64,000 nucleotides of DNA from Henriciella marina DSM 19595 (GCF_000376805.1 NZ_AQXT01000002.1:1612001-1676000); one strand, 5' to 3'. Shown: positions 46,498 through 54,584, counted from the stretch's first letter. A program made the numbers and translations. The notes: generated by a model not told the origin, from the letters alone.

Positions 46498-47704
46498 GAA
46501 CTCTGTTCTTAGCCCCTGGTCCTTTACCTGGCCCAGGGTGATCAGCGGGAATTGAACAACCACGGTATTTCATTGGCGCGGGTTCTGTCGGATGCGGTTC
46601 GGGGCAGACCCGCTTCGATGGTATTAAACTGCGTTGCCAATCCTCTTTTGGCGAAATTTGCAAACTTTCCAAAATATGAGCACCAACGGCAGACGCTAAG
46701 GCGCAAGGCACTGCGTTTCCGATTTGTGAGGTTGCCACGCGATAATTTCCGGCAAACCGCCAATTGTCCGGAAATGTTTGCAATCTTGCCTGCTCGCGAA
46801 TCGAAAGCCGACGGTTAGACCAATGGAATGGTCCTGTAGTAGGCCCTGGGCTCGCGGAAAGCGTCCATGATGGAAGTGCTTTCGCTAACTTTAGCAAAAA
46901 GGACCAATATCGAGTCCGCCATCCAAATATTGGCTCGCCGTCGCCTCGACTCGTGTGAAATAGATAATTGCTTCCCTCTGGTATCGAGGGCAGCAAATCG
47001 AGCCACTTAGCCGATTGGGAGACCTCTTCCGCTTCTGTGCCGTTGTCCAAATCCCCAATTGCATCCCAGCAATTTAGTACAGGGTAAGTGCATGTATCTG
47101 GCTGCGCGGAGTGCGTATGTATTGGGGGCGCGAGTAACAATCCGTCGCGAAACGCGACGCAGATTATTCGATTTCGAATTTGCGGGACGCCATAGTTAAG
47201 CGCATTTAGTTCCCAAACATTTAGTCGGTAATTGGTTCCTTCCGTCCTGTTTATATGGCCAAGCTTCGCTCTGATCGATCGGATGGCTCCGCTCTTCAAG
47301 GAAGCAAATCCAGGTACATTCTCAATCATGATTACTTGCGGCTTAATTGCCTTTGCAATTTCCAGCATGGCGACCACACTCGAAAACCGTTCGTCGGACC
47401 GACCTTTCCATTTTCCAGTTGACCATTGCGCGGCCTTTGAGAACGGTTGGCAAGGCGGCCCACCTATCAACGCCTCACAATTTTGTGCTCCTGGTATCTC
47501 ACCAAGTACTCGTTCGAAGTTATCTTCTCGGAGCTGCGGCGTTTGACTCAGCACCCAATTTGGCTTGTTCAGCTGCAGAGTCTGGCGTGCCTGTGGATCA
47601 GCTTCGACGGCGCCGATGGTATCAAAACCGGCGAATTCTAAACCAATGTCCAACCCCCCGGCACCTGTAAAGAGTGACAACGCTCTGATAGGACAACCCT
47701 CCAC
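46475..47704 (-). CDS. DNA cytosine-5 methyltransferase (Dcm type)
   Basis: Transfers a methyl group to cytosine C5 in a specific DNA site. Motif I SLFTGAGGLDIGLEFAGF, motif IV GGPPCQPFS with catalytic C85, motif VI MIENVPG, motif VIII VPQIRNRII and motif X SQIGNAVPCALA are all intact. 409 aa. It is 38 bases after cas1 in the same direction, so probably in the cas1 operon. No restriction enzyme is adjacent. The last seven or so codons run beyond the left candidate terminal repeat into flanking DNA, and the stop overlaps the convergent helicase gene. Confidence 0.95.
   Translation of the reverse strand: MEGCPIRALSLFTGAGGLDIGLEFAGFDTIGAVEADPQARQTLQLNKPNWVLSQTPQLREDNFERVLGEIPGAQNCEALIGGPPCQPFSKAAQWSTGKWKGRSDERFSSVVAMLEIAKAIKPQVIMIENVPGFASLKSGAIRSIRAKLGHINRTEGTNYRLNVWELNALNYGVPQIRNRIICVAFRDGLLLAPPIHTHSAQPDTCTYPVLNCWDAIGDLDNGTEAEEVSQSAKWLDLLPSIPEGSNYLFHTSRGDGEPIFGWRTRYWSFLLKLAKALPSWTLSASPGPTTGPFHWSNRRLSIREQARLQTFPDNWRFAGNYRVATSQIGNAVPCALASAVGAHILESLQISPKEDWQRSLIPSKRVCPEPHPTEPAPMKYRGCSIPADHPGPGKGPGAKNRVLNSTEVS
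46497..46507. repeat. Left candidate terminal inverted repeat of the casposon
   Basis: AGAACTCTGTT, the exact reverse complement of 53982-53992. Extending inward, 13 of 14 positions agree (CTT against TTT). It coincides with the helicase stop codon. No matching target-site duplication was found in the flanks by eye. Confidence 0.45.
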
Positions 47705-47742
47705 CGTAGTTTGGCGGAGCTCACCTTGTTCGCGCTAAAGTG

Positions 47743-48888
47743 TCAAGGACGGGCAAAGCAATATTTTGATACATTCAGTTGCTGGACCAACCGCTTTGTG
47801 ACGGTGGGTGAAAGGCGACAAACCCCGTCATTCCTCAACACGAAATCCTTTGGCGAAAACGTGTCTCCAAGCGCAAACTCCAAAACAGCGGCGTCTACTT
47901 TCGGTCTAAGCGGCTCCATCAGATCGAACACGTACGCGTCGGAAGCATCCTTATAGACACGGTGCATGATGCCAAAGCGCGGGTCGTACCCCTCCGCTAG
48001 AATCTTCAATCGGACATCGGCTTCCAACACAGCATAGGCATAATTCAGCATTGCGTTGATCGGATGCGTAGCCCTCCAGTTCTTTGGCTTCTTACCCGTC
48101 AAAACTGATGAACGCTGTTCGAACCTCTCCCAAGTCGGCGGCAAAGGGTGCCGATCTAGCCCCTTCCATTTCAGGCTGAGACCTTCCCAGGCCCGGAAAT
48201 AGAAATAAGCGCATGGTCCTTCGACTGCGTAGAGCTTGTCGATCGATGTTGGCGGATTGGATTTCAGGAGTTGGATGTTCTCACTCAAAACCTGATCGGC
48301 TTTCTCAAATGCCCTTTGCTCCTTCAAGAGCTTTCGAAGGGTCTGCCTGGACGCGATCAGCTTCTTTCGAATGAGGTTCACTGAGAACTTTACCCGTGCC
48401 CGTTCATCATTCGCTTGCTCTATTTGCCATTTCACCTTGAGCGGATCGGTTGGCATCCCGTTGTCAGCGAATGTGGACGCCGATTTTCCATCCCATCTCA
48501 CGCGAATTAGCGGGAGCTTCTGCTCTCGAAGCCAATCCAGAACGGCAAGCGACAGGCTGCCTGAGCCATCAATTAGAATAATGCGCGGCGGCAAATCCAG
48601 ACTGCCTCGAAAGAAGCGATACTCGTCACGCTTCTTTCGAGGCAGTCTGGATTTGCCGCCGCGCATGACCAAAGTGCCGTTTTCGATGCGAAGCGAGATG
48701 TTGTGCCCGCTAAGAATGAGCGGGTTTGCGCGCCTCGATCGCTTCAGTCTTTTCGGCTCAGCCGCGCGGGATTTAGACGCCCAGTATTCCGCTCGGATAG
48801 CCCACTCGTCAGTTTCAGCAACGTTGTTGTCCTGCTTTGAATCAAAAGCCAATTTCACCCTCTCATTTGAGCTAACAATATAACTCAC
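47743..48888 (-). CDS. cas1: Cas1-family integrase (casposase candidate)
   Basis: A 381-aa Cas1 homologue. The N-terminal beta domain has LILSGHNISLRIENGTLVMR and RIILIDGSGSLSLAVLDWL; the catalytic domain has AVEGPCAYFYFRAW (E223), HPINAMLNYAYAVLEADV, GYDPRFGIMHR (H309) and FDLMEPLRPKVD (D322, E325), so the metal-binding set looks complete. It has no Cas2 partner and overlaps the upstream HTH gene by 4 bases. Codons 75-103 contain a perfect 38-bp inverted repeat, yet the frame is intact and both halves read as normal family sequence. Association with PolB makes a transposon integrase more likely than a solo CRISPR remnant. Confidence 0.9.
   Translation of the reverse strand: MSYIVSSNERVKLAFDSKQDNNVAETDEWAIRAEYWASKSRAAEPKRLKRSRRANPLILSGHNISLRIENGTLVMRGGKSRLPRKKRDEYRFFRGSLDLPPRIILIDGSGSLSLAVLDWLREQKLPLIRVRWDGKSASTFADNGMPTDPLKVKWQIEQANDERARVKFSVNLIRKKLIASRQTLRKLLKEQRAFEKADQVLSENIQLLKSNPPTSIDKLYAVEGPCAYFYFRAWEGLSLKWKGLDRHPLPPTWERFEQRSSVLTGKKPKNWRATHPINAMLNYAYAVLEADVRLKILAEGYDPRFGIMHRVYKDASDAYVFDLMEPLRPKVDAAVLEFALGDTFSPKDFVLRNDGVCRLSPTVTKRLVQQLNVSKYCFARP
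48581..48666. repeat. Perfect 38-bp inverted repeat with 10-bp spacer inside cas1
   Basis: Left arm 48581-48618 and right arm 48629-48666 are exact reverse complements; the spacer is 48619-48628 (ATACTCGTCA). The arms begin ATGCGCGGCGGCAAATCC and end GGATTTGCCGCCGCGCAT. In the protein they encode MRGGKSRLPRKKR (75-87) and RFFRGSLDLPPRI (91-103), joined by Asp-Glu-Tyr. A transcript would fold into a very strong hairpin 220 bases after the start codon. Confidence 0.97.
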
Positions 48889-49985
48889 ATGCAGGCTTCA
48901 TTCCTGATTCTTTTTAGAAATTTTAGAAATTTATTGTCGTCTTTGAGAGCCGTTTTCAGAGCCTTTCTTGTGATCAGTTTTTCCAGGTTTGGAGTCGATC
49001 GCACGACTTGTTGCAGCTCTTGGCTAAGAAGGTTTACACGCCGAGCTTCATCATGAATTTCTGACAGCTCAACTCCGTCCAAAGTGTCGATCTTATCACT
49101 TTCTTTCAGAGCTAGCCAAAGCAACAACACCGAAGCTTGCATCTCAATCGACGCTTTCCAGCGAAACCAATTAGCAGCTTTGAGCCCGAAAGCGTTTCTT
49201 CCAAATATCCACTCGAAAGCGTCATGAAGTTCAGTCGCCACTTCGAGGCCGAAGACAAAATCCCGCTTGGCTTCCTCCAGCAAGCGAATGCGATTGCCCA
49301 CAAATAGAGATGTATCGATTTTGATCTCTGGTGCGATCGCCAGACTGCGAATGAGCTGATCCAGCACCGGACCGAATTCTAGGCTTTGCCCCGTGACTTT
49401 ATCCGAACGCGCGCTTGCGGCACCAATCGCTGTTTGAAAGTCCTTCAGGCGTTTGCGCTCGTCCGCTTCTTCGTCCGCGCACTCCAATGTTCCTGAAACC
49501 GCTTGCGCGAGCATCACAATTACGGCTGCTTTGTCCGCATCGTTCATTCTTTGGGTGTTAGCGGATACGAGCTTTGGGAATTTGTTATTCGAAGCGCGCT
49601 CAATCACGCGCTGATCGAACCTATCAAGTATTTCTTCGTCATCAGACCTAAGCAAGCGCGCAATGCGGCGGAGTGCCTTGAATGTCTCTCTACCGACGCT
49701 CTCCAGGACCGGCTTCCAGTACTGTTCGCCAACATCGAAGCCCTGCAGCCAAAGATGCCAGCCGATAAAGTCGGCGCGTTTCTTCCTCAGAGACAATGCG
49801 TACGCAGTCTTAGCCTGGTCAATGCTGGACGCCGGATGTCGAGCAGAACCACCGCGCTCTGCGGATGGCAGCAAGTTTTTCTCTCGCCAACTGCGCAGCG
49901 TCGAAGGGGGTACTTCGACGCCTGAGGCGCGGAGTTCAGCGATCAACTGCTCGCCGGAAATGAACTCTGTTCCTGTAACGGTCAT
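48885..49985 (-). CDS. MerR-like HTH protein of the casposon
   Basis: A 366-aa protein whose N-terminal 50 residues form a winged HTH of MerR design: ISGEQLIAELRASGVEVPPSTLRSWREKNLLPSA. The large helical remainder (about 70-366) has no recognised domain and a Lys-rich C-terminus. It overlaps cas1 by 4 bases and is the first gene of the leftward operon, so it may be a site-specific DNA-binding partner of Cas1 or the operon regulator. No enzymatic motif was seen. Confidence 0.75.
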   Translation of the reverse strand: MTVTGTEFISGEQLIAELRASGVEVPPSTLRSWREKNLLPSAERGGSARHPASSIDQAKTAYALSLRKKRADFIGWHLWLQGFDVGEQYWKPVLESVGRETFKALRRIARLLRSDDEEILDRFDQRVIERASNNKFPKLVSANTQRMNDADKAAVIVMLAQAVSGTLECADEEADERKRLKDFQTAIGAASARSDKVTGQSLEFGPVLDQLIRSLAIAPEIKIDTSLFVGNRIRLLEEAKRDFVFGLEVATELHDAFEWIFGRNAFGLKAANWFRWKASIEMQASVLLLWLALKESDKIDTLDGVELSEIHDEARRVNLLSQELQQVVRSTPNLEKLITRKALKTALKDDNKFLKFLKRIRNEACM

Positions 49986-50076
49986 GGGCTATTCGACTAC
50001 CTGATGCGCCGGAAACAGGCGATTTAGCAGAATCCGACTTTGATTTTTGGGCCTCCTCCAAAACGAGGAAGCCAAA
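49986..50076. promoter_or_regulatory. Divergent control region of the casposon
   Basis: 91 bases between the leftward HTH-cas1-methyltransferase operon and the rightward HTH-HNH-polB operon. A small inverted motif, CGCC-GGAAACA-GGCG, is at about 50008-50022. The right end carries a hairpin over the ribosome site (50050-50073). Both operons must be driven from here or inside the adjoining genes. Confidence 0.5.
50050..50073 (+). promoter_or_regulatory. Hairpin occluding the ribosome site of the rightward HTH gene
   Basis: GGCCTCCTC (50050-50058) pairs with GAGGAAGCC (50065-50073) with one mismatch around CAAAAC. The right arm contains the Shine-Dalgarno GAGGAA, six bases before the ATG at 50077. 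Folding would hide it and lower translation of the operon. Confidence 0.5.
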
Positions 50077-50568
50077 ATGAACCAACAACTAAGCAAGCCC
50101 CGCACCACACGGGCCGAACTTCAACGGCAAGCGACAGAACGGGCTCGCGCAGCATTCCAGGCTGTCGAACAAGGCGCATCAATCCGGCAGGCGGCAAAGG
50201 AACATCATGTAGGTCGCGAAAGACTAAGCGCCTTCATTCGAGACCATGCCGAAGTCGATTGGAAGCCTGGGACCAAGCTTGTCATCACGAGCAACAGGCT
50301 CGTGAAGGAAGCGCGCATCTTCAGTAAAGGGCGAATGCGGACTGTCATGCTCTATCCCGAAGAACTGAGCCGCGCGATGAAATTCATGAGCGCGGTTGGA
50401 CGCTTTCTAAACACGAATGATCCGCTCCAGCTGAAAGGCTTTCAAGGAAAGTCCGTAACCGATGTTTCAGGCAAGCGGCACCCGCTCGAAACTAGCCCGA
50501 ATCGTCTCTATGAAATTTCGGCTGCGAACGATCTCGACGTCATTCCACTCTACAAGGATGTGGTCTGA
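50077..50568 (+). CDS. HTH DNA-binding protein of the casposon
   Basis: A 163-aa protein with an N-terminal helix-turn-helix of the resolvase/Psq type, GASIRQAAKEHHVGRERLSAF, followed by a compact domain (KLVITSNRLVKEARIFSKGR) of unknown fold. The ATG at 50077 has GAGGAA six bases upstream. Its stop overlaps the HNH gene start (TGATG), so they are translationally coupled. It may bind the element ends or regulate the divergent promoters. Confidence 0.75.
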   Translation: MNQQLSKPRTTRAELQRQATERARAAFQAVEQGASIRQAAKEHHVGRERLSAFIRDHAEVDWKPGTKLVITSNRLVKEARIFSKGRMRTVMLYPEELSRAMKFMSAVGRFLNTNDPLQLKGFQGKSVTDVSGKRHPLETSPNRLYEISAANDLDVIPLYKDVV

Positions 50569-50966
50569 TGTTTTGGGAGAAGCAGAACAAGAGGTGGCGC
50601 TACTTCGCGCAGCTTGAGCAAAGGGAGCTTGCGCGTCGTCATCCCGATGATCGCGCGTGCAGATTTTGCGGGCGCTGGTATCCGCGAGAAGAGTGGCATC
50701 ATTTCGGGCGCGCGGCCTCAAACGATGAAACCATACCGATTTGTGTTACGTGCCACGATTATTTTCGACGGGTCGAACTCCTGCAGGCTGCAATAGAGGG
50801 TGACCCTCGCCATCCGCTAGTTGCAATTGCCAGACGCTTGCACGGCGTAGCGGATATGCGGGAACTGTTCGCAGTCCAAGACCGGGAATTGGGCGACCTA
50901 GTTTTTAAGCTGGCTGAAATGCACCCTCAGCTAGTAATGCCGGATATGGAAGATGATGCGGACTAA
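50568..50966 (+). CDS. HNH endonuclease of the casposon
   Basis: A 132-aa protein with a zinc-stabilised beta-beta-alpha-metal fold: C31-x2-C34 (ACRFCGRWY), EEWHHFGRAA with H44 and H45, then ETIPICVTCHDYFRRVE with C59, C62 and H63. The paired Cys and His-His are the usual HNH/McrA pattern. HNH nucleases are frequent in casposons, where their role is unclear. It is followed by polB after 3 bases. Confidence 0.85.
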   Translation: MFWEKQNKRWRYFAQLEQRELARRHPDDRACRFCGRWYPREEWHHFGRAASNDETIPICVTCHDYFRRVELLQAAIEGDPRHPLVAIARRLHGVADMRELFAVQDRELGDLVFKLAEMHPQLVMPDMEDDAD

Positions 50967-50969
50967 GGC

Positions 50970-53900
50970 GTGCAGAACGAAGGCGAAGACGCTCCATTCG
51001 AGCCAAGGGAAATTCAGTTGCGCGCTTACACCAGGCGCGAACCCCATAAGGCACCTAAAGCCCGCGACTCGGTAAAGAAGCAGCCTTCCGCTCGAACGCT
51101 GATCTTCGATACTGAAACGATCGGTGTCTCTCAGCGCCTCCGCATTGGAAGCTATCAACTCCGCGATGATAATGAGCTGTTCGAAGAGGGGCTGTTCTAT
51201 GATCCAGCCGCGCTTTTCGCTTCTGAAACTGAGCTTCTGCAGAGCTATGCGAGAGACCGGGGGCTAGTCCTTCGAACTGATCGCGACTTTGTTGAAGAGG
51301 TGTTCTTCGAAGAGTGCCATGAACTTCACGGCACCTGCGTGGGCTTCAATCTTCCGTTCGATTTGTCTCGGTTGGCGTTGGCGCATGGCACCGCCAAAGG
51401 AGGCAAGCGTAATGAACTTTTTCAGAAAGCCTTTTCGCTTCAGCTCAGTGAGAATGAAAAGCGACCAAGATTGAAGGTGAAGCACCTGTCAAGTCGATCG
51501 GCCTTCATGGAATTCGCGATGGTCAGCGACCCAAACCGGCGGTCTGACAAAAAGCGCGGACGGAAGGTCGAGCATCACAAAGGGTTCTTTGTTGATGTCA
51601 AAACGCTCGCCGGCGTTCTGCTCGCCGCTAATCACTCCCTGCGCAGTCTCGCAAAGGCACTCGGTCTCGACATTGAAAAAGGCGAGGTCGAGGACTTTGA
51701 AGCGCCGCTGACAACAGAATTTCTCGATTACACAGTGCAAGATGTGCGCGTGACCTGGAAGTGCTACCGCGAACTGATCGGCCGTCTAAGCGAGCACGGG
51801 CTTCCAAACGCCCCAGCCTATTCGCTGACAAGCGAAGCTTCTCTTGGAAAATCCTATCTAAGAGCAATGGGTTTGAAGCCCTGGATGGTATCGCAGCCAG
51901 ATTTTCCACCGGAAATGATCGGGATCATTCTAAGCACCTACTACGGCGGTCGTTCCGAAGTGCATATTCGCCGCGAGGTTTGCGAAGCCTTCTATTGCGA
52001 CTTCCTCTCCATGTACCCAACCGTCAACACGGTGATGGGGCTGTGGCAGTTCGCAACGGCTGAGGGCATCAACTACCAAGATGCGACTGAGAGTGTCCGA
52101 GACATTCTGGAAACCTGGACGCTCGGAGACCTTCAAAAGCCCGAGAACTGGCCAAAGCTGACAGCCATCGTCCAGGTCATGCCGGATGACGATATCTTTC
52201 CAATCCGGGCGATCTATGGCGACGCCGCCCCGCGACACGAGAAGAATAAAGTCGCGAACATCGGCCTAAATCGGCTGACGTGTGAAGCGCCGCTTTGGTT
52301 CACGCTGGCGGATTGTCTCGCCTCCAAGCTCTTGAATGGCAAGCCGCCAAAAGTGGTGAAGGCATACAACTTCACGCCAATGGCTCAGCAATCAGGGCTC
52401 AGAGTGATCAATCTTGCAGGCGATCCTGAGACGCGGATTGATCCGGCTAAGGATGATTTCTTTCGCGAGGTCATCACGCGCCGGAAGAAGATTGCTGGTT
52501 TGAAGAAAGCAGCTAAATCCGAACGTGATCGTGAGCACTTCGATGGGTTGCAGCTTGCTCTCAAAATTCTCGCCAATGCGACAAGCTACGGCATCTTCGT
52601 CGAGTTGAACGTTCACGATGCTTATACCGAAACCGAAGAGGGAAAGCGCAACACACCAAAGGCGAAGCTCGCCCGCTACGGCTATGACGGGACACGCCAA
52701 GAGATTATCTCAAAGGTCGAAGAAACGCCTGGAGAGTTTTTTCATCCTCTGCTCGCAACTCTAATTACGGGCGCGGCCAGATTGATGCTCGCGCTTTCGG
52801 AAAGAGCGGCCGCAGATCAGGGCTTGGATTGGATATTCTGCGACACGGACGGCATCGCGTTCGCAAAGCCTGATGAGATGTCGAGCAAAACCTTTCAAGA
52901 CCGGATCGATGCCGTTCGCGGCTGGTTCGAACCGCTTAACCCATATGCCTTTGAAGGTTCAATCCTCCAGGCGGAAGATGAGAACTTCAGTCGCGAGAAA
53001 GATGCTGCGGGAAACAAACAGCGCCTACCTCTCTTCGCCTACGCTGTGTCCGCGAAACGCTATGCTTTATTCAACAAGAATGCGGACGGGTCGATCGATC
53101 TTCGAAAGACATCCGCTCATGGACTTGGATTGTACGTGCTGCCATACGAAGCGCCGCCTGAAAGCGGCTGGAAGAAAAACTCGAAATCAGAGTTTTGGCA
53201 CGAACAAGTTTGGGAGCGCATCTGCCTTGCCGCGCTCAATGGCGAAGATGACAAGCTGAACTTCGTTGGCATTGAAGGTTTCAATAAGCCTGCAGCTAGC
53301 CGATACGCGGCAACAAAGCCGAACCTGCTAGAGTGGTTCGCAGACTATAATCAGGCGCGCGATTATCCGGATCAGATACGACCATTCACGTTCATGCTGT
53401 CGTTTCAGCTGGATGAGATGGAGTTCATCAAAGCTCGCAATGCAGGGGATGCCGAAGCGTTGGCTTTCGCAAGCGATCCAAGACCTGCCTCGCCGTATGA
53501 GACAGATGTTGTTCGAGCGGCAACGCGCGCATTCGATCGAACGACGGGACAATCCGTGCGGCATGAATGGCTACGCACGTACGAGAGCACCTTAGCGGGC
53601 TATCATTTGCGCGACGAAGCGAAGTTCCTGGGAGGCGTGAAGACCCAGCGCGGGGCGCTGAAGCGCCGTCATATTGATGCGTTTGCAATCCAGCAAGTCG
53701 GGAAGGAAGCGCATGATTGGGAAGAAATCATCAGTCTGGGCGAGACAAATCAGCCGTCAAGACAGGTCGCTGAAGTGCTTAATTGGGATAAATGCCGCGC
53801 CTTGATCGCCCGTGCCCAAGAGCTCCATGGAGTTCGAAATCTCAGATATGCGGCGGGCGTCGGCGACGCCAAGATAAGATCGATTTTGCGCTACAGAAAT

Positions 53901-53978
53901 TCTGTCGAACCTGACGTCTTGCGCAGGCTAGTTCGTGCCGTATACGTTTTGGGAGACCCAGCGGTGTCCCGTATTTAA
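50970..53978 (+). CDS. polB: Family B DNA polymerase (casposon PolB)
   Basis: A 1002-aa polymerase with a GTG start. Proofreading exonuclease: LIFDTET with D47 and E49 (Exo I), GFNLPFD with N127 and D131 (Exo II), YTVQD with Y254 and D258 (Exo III). Polymerase: FYCDFLSMYPT (motif A, D344), LKILANATSYG (motif B, K532 to G541) and WIFCDTDG (motif C, D625 and D627). All metal ligands are present, so it should be active. The C-terminal 250 residues are additional. This type is found in casposons and other mobile elements, not as a housekeeping enzyme in this lineage. Protein priming cannot be judged from motifs alone. Confidence 0.93.
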   Translation: MQNEGEDAPFEPREIQLRAYTRREPHKAPKARDSVKKQPSARTLIFDTETIGVSQRLRIGSYQLRDDNELFEEGLFYDPAALFASETELLQSYARDRGLVLRTDRDFVEEVFFEECHELHGTCVGFNLPFDLSRLALAHGTAKGGKRNELFQKAFSLQLSENEKRPRLKVKHLSSRSAFMEFAMVSDPNRRSDKKRGRKVEHHKGFFVDVKTLAGVLLAANHSLRSLAKALGLDIEKGEVEDFEAPLTTEFLDYTVQDVRVTWKCYRELIGRLSEHGLPNAPAYSLTSEASLGKSYLRAMGLKPWMVSQPDFPPEMIGIILSTYYGGRSEVHIRREVCEAFYCDFLSMYPTVNTVMGLWQFATAEGINYQDATESVRDILETWTLGDLQKPENWPKLTAIVQVMPDDDIFPIRAIYGDAAPRHEKNKVANIGLNRLTCEAPLWFTLADCLASKLLNGKPPKVVKAYNFTPMAQQSGLRVINLAGDPETRIDPAKDDFFREVITRRKKIAGLKKAAKSERDREHFDGLQLALKILANATSYGIFVELNVHDAYTETEEGKRNTPKAKLARYGYDGTRQEIISKVEETPGEFFHPLLATLITGAARLMLALSERAAADQGLDWIFCDTDGIAFAKPDEMSSKTFQDRIDAVRGWFEPLNPYAFEGSILQAEDENFSREKDAAGNKQRLPLFAYAVSAKRYALFNKNADGSIDLRKTSAHGLGLYVLPYEAPPESGWKKNSKSEFWHEQVWERICLAALNGEDDKLNFVGIEGFNKPAASRYAATKPNLLEWFADYNQARDYPDQIRPFTFMLSFQLDEMEFIKARNAGDAEALAFASDPRPASPYETDVVRAATRAFDRTTGQSVRHEWLRTYESTLAGYHLRDEAKFLGGVKTQRGALKRRHIDAFAIQQVGKEAHDWEEIISLGETNQPSRQVAEVLNWDKCRALIARAQELHGVRNLRYAAGVGDAKIRSILRYRNSVEPDVLRRLVRAVYVLGDPAVSRI

Positions 53979-54193
53979 AAAAACAGAGTTCTAATAATCG
54001 ACTATGGAGATGTCTCTGAAAGAGCAGCGAACTGTCCAAACGCAAGGACTTCCCATTGCTACACGTCTCTCTTCAACGGCTGCCAAGTTTTTAGGCGCAG
54101 CAACTCATTCGGCTGATTCGTTAGCCTGCACTTGACAGATATCGTGGTAGTTCGCATCGTATCCAAACCAACTCATGGTGGAGGGCGCAACTG
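53979..54193. other. Right casposon junction and lanthipeptide leader region
   Basis: Carries the right candidate inverted repeat (53982-53992), then 200 bases with no convincing gene and the promoter region of the precursor peptide. A frame of about 40 codons to the right of the repeat is open but shows no family resemblance. The flank does not repeat the sequence left of 46497. Confidence 0.5.
53982..53992. repeat. Right candidate terminal inverted repeat of the casposon
   Basis: AACAGAGTTCT, immediately after the polB stop (53978) and a run of A residues. It is the exact reverse complement of 46497-46507. Confidence 0.45.
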
Positions 54194-54427
54194 ATGGCAA
54201 ACAATAGTTCTGATATCACCAAGGCAGCAGCTGATGTAGAAGCAGCATCGCAAACGATAGTTCAAGCAGCCAGAAAGCTGATTGAAGCTGGCAAAACGAT
54301 TGATCTAAATTCAACTGATTTGGAACAGGATCTAATACTCAAGCTTCATAAGAAAGTATCGGAGGCGAAAGACCTCACTGCCCAACTAGACTATATCGAA
54401 CCTTCTAGCTCCAGTTGCAGCTGCTAG
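54194..54427 (+). CDS. Lanthipeptide precursor candidate
   Basis: A 77-aa peptide with a helical, acidic leader (about 1-70, including STDLEQDLILKLHKKVSEAK) and a C-terminal core SSSSCSC at 71-77. It precedes a LanKC synthetase by 157 bases. Ser residues would be phosphorylated and eliminated to dehydroalanine and the Cys thiols added to form lanthionine or labionin rings. Five residues of the seven are Ser and two Cys, so the core is unusually compact. A GGAGG ribosome site lies upstream. Function of the product is unknown. Confidence 0.72.
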   Translation: MANNSSDITKAAADVEAASQTIVQAARKLIEAGKTIDLNSTDLEQDLILKLHKKVSEAKDLTAQLDYIEPSSSSCSC

Positions 54428-54584
54428 AACTTAATAAGTATAAATTAGCTTTGGGGCGACGACAGCTCCGAACTCTGATTGGGATTTGAAAGACGATCAA
54501 TCACGGAAGATGTGAATTTTTTTCAAAATTCTCTACCCGATAAAGTGCCGACTTAGCACCCTATAGTGGGGCAATAAAAGCCTT

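Larger units (their letters stand above)
46497..53992. mobile_element. Casposon-like element: Cas1, family B DNA polymerase, HNH, HTH and methyltransferase
   Basis: Casposons are self-synthesising transposons that use a Cas1 homologue as integrase and encode a family B DNA polymerase, usually with HTH and nuclease genes. The unit here has all of these in about 7.5 kb: HTH-cas1-methyltransferase leftward and HTH-HNH-polB rightward from one 91-base divergent promoter region. There is no cas2, no effector cas gene and no CRISPR array. I recall a casposon reported from Henriciella marina, a probable relative or this organism. The borders given are the short inverted repeats; they lack a visible target duplication and so remain provisional. 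Confidence 0.8.

Noticed and set aside
46508-46545. Terminator-like hairpin CCCTGG..CCAGGG at the methyltransferase 3' end
   Set aside because: The stem is short, lies inside the methyltransferase coding region, and has no T tract on either strand.
48371-48883. Plus-strand open frame opposite cas1
   Set aside because: It is the antisense of cas1, kept open by base composition and by the palindrome, which gives near-identical peptide on both strands. It has no family resemblance and no ribosome site.
47743-54000. CRISPR array or full CRISPR-Cas locus near cas1
   Set aside because: No regularly spaced direct repeats, cas2 or effector genes are visible; the only repeat is a single long inverted repeat inside cas1. 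The PolB and HNH neighbours fit a casposon better.
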